Positions 52,677-61,230 of a stretch of DNA of 64,000 nucleotides are shown here, in pieces. Source of the stretch: Planctomycetota bacterium (GTDB lineage: Bacteria; Planctomycetota; Phycisphaerae; Phycisphaerales; UBA1924). The DNA lies in assembly GCA_033763975.1 (NCBI GenBank), contig JANRJM010000018.1, positions 186,001 through 250,000 of the forward strand. The letters run 5' to 3'. A program made the position numbers and the translations under genes. Positions within the stretch are counted from its first letter, which is position 1. Each line of letters opens with the position of its first letter. Below the pieces are notes generated by a model. That model worked only from the letters and a program-made list of their open reading frames with translations, did no database searches and was not told the origin of the DNA.

Positions 52677-53030
52677 ATGCCGCAACAGGACCCGAAGCGG
52701 ATGGAGGCGTGCGCCGAGACGTGCCACGAGTGCCAGGACGAGTGCCTGCGGACGATCGTGCACTGCCTGGAGATCGGTGGCGAGCACGCGTCGCGCGAGC
52801 ATCAGACGCTGCTGATGGACTGTGCGCTGATCTGCGGGGTGTCGCACAGCGTGCTGCACCGAGGCTCGGCGCAGCACGAGCACACGTGCCGCGCGTGCGC
52901 CGCGATCTGCCGGGCGTGCGCGGACGACTGCGAGCGGATGGGATCGGGGGACACGGTGATGCAGGAGTGCGCGCAGGTGTGCCGCCGGTGCGCGGGGTCG
53001 TGCGAGGAGATGTCTGGCGCGCGGGCGTAG
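52677..53030 (+). CDS. Cytosolic four-helix-bundle copper-storage-type protein (Csp/DUF326)
   Basis: CGGAGG six bases before ATG 52677 sets the start. The 117-residue product has 16 Cys in CxxC/CxxxC patterns on amphipathic helices (CAETCHECQDEC, CRACAAICRACADDC, CAQVCRRCAGSC), the pattern of Csp proteins, which line the core of a four-helix bundle with thiols to store Cu(I). It lacks a Tat or Sec signal, so it is of the cytosolic (Csp3-like) type. No copper exporter or sensor is adjacent. Confidence 0.88.
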   Translation: MPQQDPKRMEACAETCHECQDECLRTIVHCLEIGGEHASREHQTLLMDCALICGVSHSVLHRGSAQHEHTCRACAAICRACADDCERMGSGDTVMQECAQVCRRCAGSCEEMSGARA

Positions 53031-53037
53031 GGCGCGA

Positions 53038-53814
53038 TCAGGCCATGGTCATGCCGCCGTCGACGACGAGGCACTGGCCGGAGAGGAAGCCGGCGTCGTC
53101 GGAGGTGACGTACTCGACGGCGGCGGCGATGTCTTCGGGGGTGCCGAGGCGCCGGACGGCGATGAACTTCTGGAGGTCGTCCTTCACCTGCTGGGGGAGG
53201 TTGTCGGTCATGTCGGTGGTGATGAAGCCGGGGGCGACGGCGTTGCAGGTGATGCCCTTGCCGCCGAGTTCCTTGGCGATGGACTTGGTGAGGCCGATCA
53301 TGCCGGCCTTGGCGGCGGCGTAGTTGGCCTGGCCGGCGTTGCCGACGACGCCGCTGGTGCTGCTGATGTTGACGATGCGTCCGAACTTGCCGCGCATCAT
53401 GTGTCGTGCTGCGGCGCGGGTGGCGACGAAGGCGGACTTGAGGTTGGTGTCGAGGACGAGGTCCCAGTCCTCGTCGCTCATGCGGAGGGCCAGGCCGTCT
53501 TTGGTGATGCCGGCGTTGTTGACGAGGATGTCGAGGCGGCCTCGCTGCTGGGCGATGTCGTCGATGGCGGCCTGGAGGGCCTTGGGGTCGGCGACGTCGA
53601 CCGTGAGGACGCTCGCGGCGCCGCCGGCGGCCTCGATCTGGGCGCGGAGGTCGTTCAGTGGCGCCTCGCTGCGCGAGACGAGGACGACGTGGCGGCGTGC
53701 GCGGGCGGGATCGGCGAGTCGCAGGGCGATGGCGCGACCTATGCCGCGGGACGCGCCGGTGACGACGGCGACACGGGAGGGGCGCGGGGTCGGGGTCACA
53801 GAGGCCTCGGTCAC
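53038..53814 (-). CDS. fabG: 3-oxoacyl-[acyl-carrier-protein] reductase
   Basis: This reduces 3-oxoacyl-ACP with NADPH in fatty acid synthesis. The 258-residue product has TGASRGIG near residue 19-26, NNAG, NISSTSG with active-site Ser, YAAAKAGMIG with Tyr and Lys, and a C-terminal GQCLVVDGGMTM. It starts at GTG 53814, overlapping the polyproline lipoprotein gene by four bases, and fabD lies upstream of that gene, so it is part of a fab unit. acpP and fabF are not in the window. Confidence 0.93.
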   Translation of the reverse strand: MTEASVTPTPRPSRVAVVTGASRGIGRAIALRLADPARARRHVVLVSRSEAPLNDLRAQIEAAGGAASVLTVDVADPKALQAAIDDIAQQRGRLDILVNNAGITKDGLALRMSDEDWDLVLDTNLKSAFVATRAAARHMMRGKFGRIVNISSTSGVVGNAGQANYAAAKAGMIGLTKSIAKELGGKGITCNAVAPGFITTDMTDNLPQQVKDDLQKFIAVRRLGTPEDIAAAVEYVTSDDAGFLSGQCLVVDGGMTMA

Positions 53815-55373
53815 TTGCCACCCTTCTCGAACTGGTCCTGCCAGTGCTTGATGTCTACTCCGGTGATCTGCGCCATGTGCTTCATGAGGTCGTCCGGCGA
53901 GAGGTCCATCGTGAGGTTTCGGTAGCGGCGCTGCATTTCCTTGATGAGCGGACGCAGCTCGGCGCCGCCGAGGATGAAGCGGTTGTTGGCCTGGTCGCGG
54001 CCGACCTCCATCTGGCTCTCGACGAGAAGCTGGACGTCGTTCCGGGCCATGTCGTCGTACACCTCGCGGAAGTGGTTGGCGACGCCCAGGAGCGCCTCGG
54101 CGGGGAGGGGACGGCCGTTGACGTGGTTGACCATCACGCGCATGTGCACTTCGTAGGTCAGGTAGACGTTGAGCGCGCTTCGGCCCTTGAATCCGCCTTC
54201 AGGGGCGATGGTGAAGGGCGGCGCTTCGGGGGCGGGGCCACCGGGTGATTGGCCGGCGGGGCTGCCGCCGGTCGAAGGCGCGAGCCCGCGTTGCCCGCCG
54301 GCGGGGGGAGCGGGAGGGGCGCCGCCGCCGCCGGACGCGGCGTTGCGGACCTGGATTTCCGGCAACGAAAGGATGTTGGAGACGAACTGGATGACCTGGT
54401 CGCGGGTGACCTTCCCGCCGAGGGACTGGGAGAAGGCTTCGCCCGCCATGACGAGGGTGGCGATGCGGGCGTCGGGGAGGCGGTAGCCGGCGTCGATCTT
54501 CGCGCGGGCCTGGGCGCGAATGGCCTCGAGCCCGCCCGGCGGGAGTTGGCCGAGCGCGGACTGGATGAGGGCCTTCTGGTCGGCGCTGGCGGAGGAGCCG
54601 GCGGCGGTCTCGATGCGGCGGATGAGGTCGAGGCCGGCGAAGCCCATGACGATGAACTCGTCCTCGGTGCCGCCGAGCGCGGCGGCGGTCTCGGCGATCG
54701 AGCCGGATTCCGGCGCGGCGGCGATCTCTGGCGCACCACCGCCGCTGCCGAGGACGGCGTCCCAGTCGCTGGCGCGGCGCAGCACCTGGGCGTTGGCTTC
54801 GCCGGCGGAGAACTTCCACATGCCGTCGGCGGAGAGGCCGTTGAACAGGAGGAGGTAGGCGCCGCCGGGCTCCTGGATGGCGAGGAAGACGGAGCCGGAG
54901 GTGCTGGGGAGGGTGTCGCGGGGTGATTCGGCGACGCCTGTCACGCGGACGACCTCGATCTTGGCGACGGACTCGTCCCAGTCGCCCGAGGAGGTGAGTT
55001 GGTCGAGGGTGCGCTGGCCGGCGGGGTCGAGCATGGCGCGGAGGGCGTTGGCGTCGCCCTTGGCGAAGGCGTTGGCGAGGGAGATGGCGGCGCGGGCGAG
55101 GGATTCGTCGGCAGGAGCCGCGCCCTGCGGGAACTGCACGCGCGCGTCGGGGCGGACGGACTGCATGATGGTGTCGATGCGCACCGGCTCGGGCGGCGGG
55201 GGCGGCGGCGGGGGTGGCGGCGGCGGGGGCGGGGGCGGCGGGGGCGGCTCGGAGCAGCCGGGGAGCACGAGCGTGGGGGCGGCGAGCATCGCGACCGCGC
55301 CGACGGACACGCCGATGGCGACGGCGGTGCGGGAGGCGGTGCGGAGCACGCGGGGCAGGCTACGGGGTGTCAT
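53811..55373 (-). CDS. Polyproline lipoprotein encoded between fabD and fabG
   Basis: The 520-residue product has a lipoprotein signal with lipobox LVLPGC (Cys near residue 40), then Ser-Glu and an unbroken run of 19 Pro (55191-55247), then a soluble region with RIDTIMQSVRPDARVQFP, an SnoaL/NTF2-like stretch (ANAFAKGDANALRAMLDPAGQRTLDQL) and further unrecognised parts rich in Ala and Gly. A run this long depends on elongation factor P for translation. It overlaps fabD by 14 bases and fabG by 4, an unexpected place for a surface protein. Function unknown. Confidence 0.8.
   Translation of the reverse strand: MTPRSLPRVLRTASRTAVAIGVSVGAVAMLAAPTLVLPGCSEPPPPPPPPPPPPPPPPPPPEPVRIDTIMQSVRPDARVQFPQGAAPADESLARAAISLANAFAKGDANALRAMLDPAGQRTLDQLTSSGDWDESVAKIEVVRVTGVAESPRDTLPSTSGSVFLAIQEPGGAYLLLFNGLSADGMWKFSAGEANAQVLRRASDWDAVLGSGGGAPEIAAAPESGSIAETAAALGGTEDEFIVMGFAGLDLIRRIETAAGSSASADQKALIQSALGQLPPGGLEAIRAQARAKIDAGYRLPDARIATLVMAGEAFSQSLGGKVTRDQVIQFVSNILSLPEIQVRNAASGGGGAPPAPPAGGQRGLAPSTGGSPAGQSPGGPAPEAPPFTIAPEGGFKGRSALNVYLTYEVHMRVMVNHVNGRPLPAEALLGVANHFREVYDDMARNDVQLLVESQMEVGRDQANNRFILGGAELRPLIKEMQRRYRNLTMDLSPDDLMKHMAQITGVDIKHWQDQFEKGGK
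55191..55247 (-). repeat. CCN simple repeat coding for 19 prolines
   Basis: Nineteen consecutive Pro codons, mainly CCG and CCC, lie just after the lipobox Cys and could act as a rigid spacer away from the membrane. Confidence 0.85.
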
Positions 55374-56337
55374 GGGAGGTGACCTTTACGTCGCGGTTGA
55401 TCCGGCGAAAGAGCCCGGCGAGCGTGCGGCCGGGGGCGAGTTCCACGAAGTCGCCGCGCAGGTTCTGTGCCTTCCACGCGCACGACTGCGACCAGCGTAC
55501 CGGGCTGGTGAGCTGCTCGACCAGCCGGACTCGGATGGTATCCGGGGAGGCGTCGGTCGCGTCGTGGGGCTCGGCGGTGACGTTGGAAACCACCGGGCAG
55601 CGGGGGGGCGTGAAGGGCGTGCCGGCCAGCGCGCGGGCGAGGCGGTCGGCGGCGGGAGACATGAGGGGCGAGTGGAACGCGCCGGCGACCTGCAGCATCT
55701 GAGCGCGCAGGCCCATGGACTCGGCGACTTTCTGGGCGCGGGCGAGGGCGTCCTTGTGCCCGCTGAGGACGACCTGGCCCGGCGCGTTGAAGTTCGCGCA
55801 CACGAGCACGTCCTTCTCGCGGGCGGCGTCGCAGATCTCGTGCGCCTGGGCGTCGGTCGCGCCGACGAGCGCGAGCATGCCCCCGCCGCCCCCCGCGGCG
55901 GCGTCGTGCGATTCGGCGGCGTCCTGCATGGCACGCCCGCGGAGGGTCACGAGTTCGAGCGCGTCGCCGAACGAGACGGACCCGGCGATGACGAGGGCGG
56001 TGTACTCGCCCAGCGAGAGGCCGGCGGCGCCGGCGAGGGGGTGCTCGGCGTCGTTCATCGATCGCTTCGCGAGCAGGGTGCGCCAGCAGGCGATCGACGT
56101 CGTGAAGATCGCCGGCTGGGAGACGTCCGTGCGGGAGAGCACCTCGGCCGGCGCGTTGGTGCACAGGTCGGAGAGGGTGCCCCCGAGGCGGGCCCCGAGT
56201 TGGCGGTCGGCGTGGGCGAAGACCTCGCGGGCGGCCTGGGACGACTCCAGCCACGCGCGCGCCATGCCGACGCTCTGGGCGCCCTGGCCCGGGCAGAGCA
56301 CGATCGCGGGGGTGACTGGCGTTGGCGAAGTGGTCAT
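55360..56337 (-). CDS. fabD: Malonyl-CoA:ACP transacylase
   Basis: This loads malonyl groups onto acyl carrier protein. The 325-residue product has VLCPGQGAQSVGMARAWLE at the start, the nucleophile motif GLSLGEYTALV (Ser), ANFNAPGQVVLSG, VAGAFHSPLMSPAADRLA with the catalytic His, and VSNVTAEPHD. It is the first gene of a unit fabD, lipoprotein, fabG. TATCAT lies seven bases before the ATG at 56337; there is no Shine-Dalgarno. recG lies upstream with a 31-base gap. Confidence 0.95.
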   Translation of the reverse strand: MTTSPTPVTPAIVLCPGQGAQSVGMARAWLESSQAAREVFAHADRQLGARLGGTLSDLCTNAPAEVLSRTDVSQPAIFTTSIACWRTLLAKRSMNDAEHPLAGAAGLSLGEYTALVIAGSVSFGDALELVTLRGRAMQDAAESHDAAAGGGGGMLALVGATDAQAHEICDAAREKDVLVCANFNAPGQVVLSGHKDALARAQKVAESMGLRAQMLQVAGAFHSPLMSPAADRLARALAGTPFTPPRCPVVSNVTAEPHDATDASPDTIRVRLVEQLTSPVRWSQSCAWKAQNLRGDFVELAPGRTLAGLFRRINRDVKVTSHDTP

Positions 56338-56344
56338 CGCGGGG

Positions 56345-56350
56345 ATGATA
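56345..56350 (-). promoter_or_regulatory. Candidate -10 element, leaderless fabD
   Basis: TATCAT lies seven bases before the fabD ATG at 56337, the same hexamer and almost the same spacing sequence as before lepA. Confidence 0.4.
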
Positions 56351-56368
56351 GTGGAGATGAAGAGGCTG

Positions 56369-58528
56369 TCATCCGACGTCGCCCAGCCCGAGCGACGGGC
56401 CGTAGGCCTTGAGCAGGCGGCGTCGCAGGAGTGCCTCGTCTGGTCGATCGAGGCGGGGCGAGCGGCGGACCCACTCGGCGGCGTCGCGCCGTGCGAGCGC
56501 GAGCAGTTCGCGGTCGCGCATGAGGTCGGCGACCTTGAAGGGGGGCAGGCCGGACTGGCGGGCGCCGAAGAGTTCGCCCGGGCCGCGGAGTTCGAAGTCG
56601 GTTTCGGCGAGGGCGAAGCCGTCGGTGGTGGAGGCGACGGCGCGGAGGCGCAGTTCGGCCTCGGGGGTGGCGGGGTCGGCGACGAGAAGGCAGGAGGAGG
56701 GGATGGAGCCTCGCCCGACGCGCCCGCGGAGCTGGTGGAGCTGGGCGAGGCCGAAGCGGTCGGCCTGCTCGATGACGATGACGGTGGCGTTGGGGACATC
56801 GACGCCGACCTCGATGACGGTGGTGGCGACGAGGGCCTGGATGGAGCCCAGGCGGAAGCGCTCCATGACGGCGTCGCGGGTGTCGCGGGCGAGGCGCCCG
56901 TGCAGGGCGGCGAGGCGAAACCCGGCGAGCGGGCCCGCCTCGAGTTCGGCCAGGACGGTGCGGACATCGCGCAGCGGGGTGTCGCGGGCGGGGGCTTCGC
57001 CCGCGGGGTCGTCGTCGCCCTCGATGGCGGGGACGACGATGTACGCCTGCTCGCCCTTGGCGAGGCGGGCGGCGACCTCGGCGTAGACGCGGTCGCGCAG
57101 CGAGCCGCGGAAGACGCGCGTCTCGACCGGCGAGCGTCCCGGCGGGAGTTGGTCGATCGTCGAGACGTCGAGGTCGCCGAAGAGCGTCACGCCGAGCGTG
57201 CGCGGGATGGGCGTGGCGGTCATGACGAGGATGTGCGGCGTCGAACGGTCGTCGGTGGCGGTGGCGCGCAGGCGTGCGCGCTGGTGCACGCCGAAGCGGT
57301 GCTGCTCGTCGATGACGGCGACGCCGAGCGACTTGAACACGACGCCCTCGGTGAGCAGCGCGTGCGTGCCCACGAGGATGTCGAGCGCGCCCGAGGCGAG
57401 CGCCGCGAGCAGCGACGCGCGTTCCGTCGGGGGCGTCGAGCCGGTGAGCAGCGCGAGGCGCACGCGCGAGCCGGCGAGGAGGCGCGAGAGCGAGGCGGCG
57501 TGCTGCTCGGCGAGGATCTCGGTGGGCGCCATGAGGCTGGCCTGGTGCCCGGCGGCGACGCACTGGAGCATCGCGTAGGCGGCGACGAACGTCTTGCCGC
57601 TGCCGACGTCGCCCTGGATGAGGCGGTTGGCGGGGGTGGTGGTGGCGAGGTCGGCGGCGACCTCGCGCACGACGCGGTCCTGCGCGGGCGTGAGCGGGAA
57701 GGGGAAGCGTGCGCGGATGTGGGCGTCGAGGGCGGGCGAGATCGGCAGCGCGGGCGCGCGGAGCGCTTCGCGCAGGTGCGCGCGCTTCAGGTGCACGCCG
57801 AGCTGCAGGAAGAAGAGCTCGTCGTACGCGAGGCGACGGCGGGAGAGTGCGGCCTCGTCCTCGTCGCGGGGCTCGTGCTGCATGCGGTACGCGTCGCGCA
57901 GTTCCGGGAACGAGCGGGGCGAGCGGAAGTCCGGAGGGAGGTGGTCGTCGATGCGCGGGAGGGCGAGCGGCAGGACGCGGGCGATGATGCGCCGGATCTC
58001 GGCGCTCGAGAGCGATTCGGAGGCCGGGTAGACCGGGCGGAGGTAGGACCCGGCGGGTTCGCCGGATGCGGAGGCTTCGGGGTGCGGGCCGTCGGCGGGC
58101 TGGGGGGGCTCGTCGGGCGCGATGGACCAGCGCGGGTTGGCCATCTGCACGCCCCCGTGCCGGCTGGAGGCCTTTCCCTCGACGCGCAGGCGCATGCCCG
58201 GGAGGATCTTGTCGGCGAGGAAGACCTGGTTGAACCAGACGACGTCGAGGCGCCCGGTGCCGTCGGTGAGGACGGCCTCGAAGCGCGGGCGGCGGGCGCG
58301 GACGGGGCGGGTCGCGGCGACCTCGCCCACGGCGGTGACGACGCGTCCCGGGACGATGGACGAGATGGGCGCCTGGGGCTCGACGCGTTCGAAGCGCGTC
58401 GGCAGGTGGGCGACGAGCCAGCCGAGGTTGGTGATGCCGAGGGCCCGCAGCAGGTCGGCGCGCCGGGGCGTGACGCCGGGCAGGTCTTCGACCGGCGTGG
58501 CGAGCGAGACGGGGCCGGCGGGGGGCAT
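56369..58528 (-). CDS. recG: ATP-dependent DNA helicase RecG
   Basis: RecG remodels stalled replication forks and Holliday junctions. The 719-residue product has the N-terminal wedge/OB region (VGEVAATRPVRARRPRFEAVLTDGTGRLDVVWFNQ), Walker A GDVGSGKT, DEQH-box VIDEQHRFGV, MTATPIPRTL, ATTVIEVGVDVPNA and LHQLRGRVGRG. A Pro/Glu/Ser-rich insert (about 145-165) sits between wedge and helicase domains. The start at 58528 gives the normal N-terminus; the frame stays open for 580 more codons across hldE, an artefact of high GC. TACGCT lies seven bases upstream. Confidence 0.95.
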   Translation of the reverse strand: MPPAGPVSLATPVEDLPGVTPRRADLLRALGITNLGWLVAHLPTRFERVEPQAPISSIVPGRVVTAVGEVAATRPVRARRPRFEAVLTDGTGRLDVVWFNQVFLADKILPGMRLRVEGKASSRHGGVQMANPRWSIAPDEPPQPADGPHPEASASGEPAGSYLRPVYPASESLSSAEIRRIIARVLPLALPRIDDHLPPDFRSPRSFPELRDAYRMQHEPRDEDEAALSRRRLAYDELFFLQLGVHLKRAHLREALRAPALPISPALDAHIRARFPFPLTPAQDRVVREVAADLATTTPANRLIQGDVGSGKTFVAAYAMLQCVAAGHQASLMAPTEILAEQHAASLSRLLAGSRVRLALLTGSTPPTERASLLAALASGALDILVGTHALLTEGVVFKSLGVAVIDEQHRFGVHQRARLRATATDDRSTPHILVMTATPIPRTLGVTLFGDLDVSTIDQLPPGRSPVETRVFRGSLRDRVYAEVAARLAKGEQAYIVVPAIEGDDDPAGEAPARDTPLRDVRTVLAELEAGPLAGFRLAALHGRLARDTRDAVMERFRLGSIQALVATTVIEVGVDVPNATVIVIEQADRFGLAQLHQLRGRVGRGSIPSSCLLVADPATPEAELRLRAVASTTDGFALAETDFELRGPGELFGARQSGLPPFKVADLMRDRELLALARRDAAEWVRRSPRLDRPDEALLRRRLLKAYGPSLGLGDVG

Positions 58529-58535
58529 CGCGCGG

Positions 58536-58541
58536 AGCGTA
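58536..58541 (-). promoter_or_regulatory. Candidate -10 element, leaderless recG
   Basis: TACGCT lies seven bases before the recG ATG at 58528. Confidence 0.45.
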
Positions 58542-58572
58542 CACCGCGTGCGCGCCCGGCGGGCGGGGCGCG

Positions 58573-58578
58573 TACGCT
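58573..58578 (+). promoter_or_regulatory. Candidate -10 element, leaderless hldE
   Basis: TACGCT lies seven bases before the hldE ATG at 58586. The divergent recG start carries the same hexamer at the same distance, only 31 bases away on the other strand. Confidence 0.45.
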
Positions 58579-58585
58579 GGGCGCG

Positions 58586-60064
58586 ATGGACCCGCTCCTG
58601 GACGCGCTCTCCGCGTGGACGCCCCGCACGGCCCTGGTCGTCGGCGACTTCATGCTCGATCAACTGGTGTACGGCGACGCCGAGCGCCTCTCGCCGGACG
58701 CCCCCGTGCCGATCCTGCACGTGCGCCGCACCGAGAACCGCCCGGGCGGCGCGGCGAACGTGTGCCTGGATCTCGTCGCGCTGCGGATGCGCGTGCTGGC
58801 GTTCGGGGTCGTGGGGTGCGACGGGCACGGCGAGCTGCTGCGGCGTGAGCTGGAATTGGGCGGGGTGGAGGCGTCGGGCGTTGTCGAGGACGCGTCGCGG
58901 CCGACGACGGTCAAGCAGAACCTGATCGGGCTGGCGCAGGCGCGACACCCGCAGAAGATGTTCCGGGTGGATTTCGAGTCGCGCGAGCCGGTGGCGGGCG
59001 AGGGCGCGGCGAGGCTGCTGGGGGCCTTTGAGCGGGCGCTCCCGTCGTGCGACGTGGTGTGCATCGAGGACTACGCGAAGGGCGTGTGCACGCCCGAGGT
59101 GTGCGCGGGGGTGATCCGTGCGGCGCGTCGGGCGGGAAAGCCGGTGATGGTGGACCCCGCGCGCGGGACGGACTATTCGAAGTACGCCGGGGCGACGGTG
59201 CTGACGCCCAACCGCACGGAGGCGGAGGACGCGACCGGGCTCTCGACGCGGGCGAGCGCGGCGATCGAGGACACCGAGCCGCTGGCGCGGGCGCTGCTCG
59301 AGCGGCTTGGGCTGGAGGCGTGCGTGCTGACGCTCGACCGGCACGGCGCGCTGCTCGTGGAGCGCGGGAAGGGCCCGGTGGGCGTGCCGACGGTGGCGCG
59401 ACAGGTGTACGACGTCACCGGCGCGGGGGACATGTTCCTGGCGGGGCTGGCGGCGGCGCGGGCGAACGGGCTGTCGTGGTTCGAGAGCACGCGGTTCGCG
59501 AACGCGGCGGCGGGGCTGGAGGTCGAGGTCTTCGGCGTGCAGCCGATCGCGCTGGAGCGCGTGCACCATGCGCTGCTGGCGCTCGCGTCGGCGCGTCATG
59601 GGAAGGTGCGCACGCTGGAGCAGGCGCGAGTGGAGGCCGCGGCGCTGCGGTCGCAGGGCAAGCGGGTGGTGTTCACGAACGGGTGCTTCGACATCCTGCA
59701 CAGCGGGCATGTGACGCTGCTGGAGAAGGCGGCGGCGGAGGGGGATTTCCTGGTGGTGGGGTTGAACGACGACGCGTCCGTACGCCGTCTGAAGGGCGCG
59801 GGGCGCCCGGTGAACCCGGCGCTCGACCGGGCGCGCGTGCTCGGCGCGCTCGCGAGCGTGGGGTCGGTGGTGCTGTTCGAGGAGGACACGCCGCTGCGGC
59901 TGATCGAGGCGGTCCGCCCGGACGTGCTCGTCAAGGGCGCGGACTACACGCGGGACCAGGTGGTGGGGGGGTCGTTCGTGGAGTCGTACGGCGGGCGGGT
60001 GGCGCTGGTCGATCTCGTCGAGGGCAAGAGCACGACGCGGACGATCGAGCGGCTGCGGGGGTAA
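58586..60064 (+). CDS. hldE: Bifunctional heptose-7-phosphate kinase/heptose-1-phosphate adenylyltransferase
   Basis: HldE makes ADP-heptose precursors for the lipopolysaccharide inner core. The 492-residue product has an N-terminal ribokinase-type domain (VVGDFMLDQLVYG, ENRPGGAANVCLDL, PfkB signature DVTGAGD at 276-282) and a C-terminal nucleotidyltransferase domain (TNGCFDILHSGHV from 364, VKGADYTRDQVVG). Both active sites look intact. Presence of hldE implies a heptose-containing LPS or glycan in this bacterium. It is divergent from recG. Confidence 0.95.
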   Translation: MDPLLDALSAWTPRTALVVGDFMLDQLVYGDAERLSPDAPVPILHVRRTENRPGGAANVCLDLVALRMRVLAFGVVGCDGHGELLRRELELGGVEASGVVEDASRPTTVKQNLIGLAQARHPQKMFRVDFESREPVAGEGAARLLGAFERALPSCDVVCIEDYAKGVCTPEVCAGVIRAARRAGKPVMVDPARGTDYSKYAGATVLTPNRTEAEDATGLSTRASAAIEDTEPLARALLERLGLEACVLTLDRHGALLVERGKGPVGVPTVARQVYDVTGAGDMFLAGLAAARANGLSWFESTRFANAAAGLEVEVFGVQPIALERVHHALLALASARHGKVRTLEQARVEAAALRSQGKRVVFTNGCFDILHSGHVTLLEKAAAEGDFLVVGLNDDASVRRLKGAGRPVNPALDRARVLGALASVGSVVLFEEDTPLRLIEAVRPDVLVKGADYTRDQVVGGSFVESYGGRVALVDLVEGKSTTRTIERLRG

Positions 60065-60178
60065 GCGATGTGGCCGAGCCGGCGGCCGGCCGAGGGCGCC
60101 GAGACTTCTCGCGTCGGGCAGGAGTCGTGCGGGGCGTGCGAGATCGATCGGATCCGGACGCGGTGAAGCACGCGACCC

Positions 60179-60199
60179 CTGACTGTGGCCTACAGTCAG
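60179..60199. other. Inverted repeat upstream of tRNA-Pro
   Basis: An 8-bp inverted repeat (60179-60186 with 60192-60199, loop GGCCT) lies 11 bases before the tRNA. It contains TACAGT (60191-60196), a possible -10 for the tRNA. It could instead end the hldE transcript. Confidence 0.35.
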
Positions 60200-60209
60200 A
60201 CCTTGACCA

Positions 60210-60283
60210 CGGGGTGTAGCGCAGCTTGGTAGCGCGTCTCGTTCGGGACGAGAAGGTCGAAGGTTCAAATCCTTTCACCCCGA
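60210..60283 (+). tRNA. tRNA-Pro (anticodon CGG)
   Basis: A complete cloverleaf: 7-bp acceptor stem (60210-60216 with 60276-60282), D arm with AGCTTGGTA, anticodon stem TCTCG/CGAGA with loop TTCGGGA (anticodon CGG, codon CCG), T arm with TTCAAAT, and discriminator A at 60283. CCA is not encoded. The strong CCG codon bias of this genome makes this a major tRNA. Confidence 0.97.
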
Positions 60284-60295
60284 TTTGAAGGGCGA

Positions 60296-61066
60296 TCACC
60301 GGTCGTTGAAGTCGATCCATGGGTTGCTGCCGAGCATTCTCTCGCCGGCGTGCCCCGGCGCTTCGTATCGCATGGTCCAGACCTGAGGTCCGGTGATGTA
60401 CGCGACGCAGAGTCCGCTCTCGGCGTGGAAGTGGCCGCCATGTGGAGTCAGGCCCGGATAGCTGAGTCGCCAGCCTGTTCCGCTCGGCCCGACGCGCGAC
60501 ATGTGGAGTTCCACGACCACATTGTCCTTGAGCAGGAAGTACCAGGTCCAGGGCCCGCCGGCCACCAGCGTCATCACCTCGTCGACGCCAGTCCCCGTGT
60601 CGGTGCTGTTGACGTGCAGCCGCGCGAACTTGTCGCGTGCGGACAAGCGGTCTTGGGCCGACATTGAGCGCAGGTCGTAGACCTTCGGGTACGGGGCGAC
60701 GTCCGGTTCGCCGGTGACCATGCTGCCGCCGTCCGGCAGTACGGGCAAGCGCCCGGCCATGCGGACCTGCTCGAGCACGTCCTGGCGCGAGAGCGCGAAC
60801 AGCTCCAAGAGCTTGGACCTGTCGGCGTCCGACAGCGGCGTCCGGACCGACGATTCGAGGAGCGGGACGGAGGCCGGGGGCAGCGTGATCGTGCTGAGGT
60901 GGACCCCGACCGTTCCCAGCACTTCATTGACTTTGGCGAGGTCTTGCAGGCTCTCCCGGCCGTCCGAGAACTTGAGCAGAACGCGGGAAGTGGGGCTCGG
61001 ATCGACGGGAGCGTTGCAGGCGGCAAGCACGATGACGGGGAGCATGAGGAAGGGTCGGAGGTTCAT
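60296..61066 (-). CDS. Lipoprotein of unknown function, divergent from marR
   Basis: The 256-residue product has a lipoprotein signal (MNLRPFLMLPVIVLAACNAP; lipobox VLAAC). The mature protein (LLKFSDGRESLQDLAKVNEVLGTVGVHLSTITLP, LLELFALSRQDVLEQVRMAGR and the C-terminal HGGHFHAESGLCVAYITGPQVWTMRYEAPGHAGE) is reminiscent of cupin-like or unclassified exported proteins, but I name no family. A promoter with -35 TTGACA at 61180-61185 and -10 TATCTT at 61057-61162 orientation minus lies inside the operator region, so it is probably controlled by the MarR protein. Confidence 0.75.
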   Translation of the reverse strand: MNLRPFLMLPVIVLAACNAPVDPSPTSRVLLKFSDGRESLQDLAKVNEVLGTVGVHLSTITLPPASVPLLESSVRTPLSDADRSKLLELFALSRQDVLEQVRMAGRLPVLPDGGSMVTGEPDVAPYPKVYDLRSMSAQDRLSARDKFARLHVNSTDTGTGVDEVMTLVAGGPWTWYFLLKDNVVVELHMSRVGPSGTGWRLSYPGLTPHGGHFHAESGLCVAYITGPQVWTMRYEAPGHAGERMLGSNPWIDFNDR

Positions 61067-61146
61067 CAGCGGGGTTCCTTTGTGAGGCAGCGAAGGGCCG
61101 CACCGTCGGCCGCCTACGTCAGCGGCAGAGCCGACACGGCCGTTTC

Positions 61147-61208
61147 TCTCGACGTCAAGATAGCCCGCCGATATCTCGATGTCAAGATAAACAGCCTTGA
61201 CGTCGAGA
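61147..61208. promoter_or_regulatory. Three palindromic operators and two divergent promoters (MarR control region)
   Basis: A 14-bp palindrome TCTYGACGTCRAGA occurs at 61147-61160, 61174-61187 (one mismatch) and 61195-61208 (one end mismatch). Minus-strand promoter: TTGACA (61185 down to 61180), 17-base spacer, TATCTT (61162 down to 61157), so site 2 covers its -35 and site 1 overlaps its -10. Plus-strand promoter: TTGACG (61197-61202), 16-base spacer, TACCAT (61219-61224), six bases before the marR ATG, so site 3 covers its -35. The layout fits repression of both directions by the MarR protein. Confidence 0.75.
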
Positions 61209-61230
61209 CAACGGCGAGTACCATCCCGCG

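Noticed and set aside
55715-58585. A frame open for almost 960 codons antisense to fabD and recG, in frame with hldE
   Set aside because: The high GC content keeps antisense frames open. The fabD and recG proteins on the other strand match their families throughout, and the hldE family N-terminus starts at 58586.
58529-60268. 580 extra in-frame codons upstream of recG
   Set aside because: They lie antisense to hldE, are Arg/His/Pro-rich, and a normal RecG N-terminus starts at 58528.
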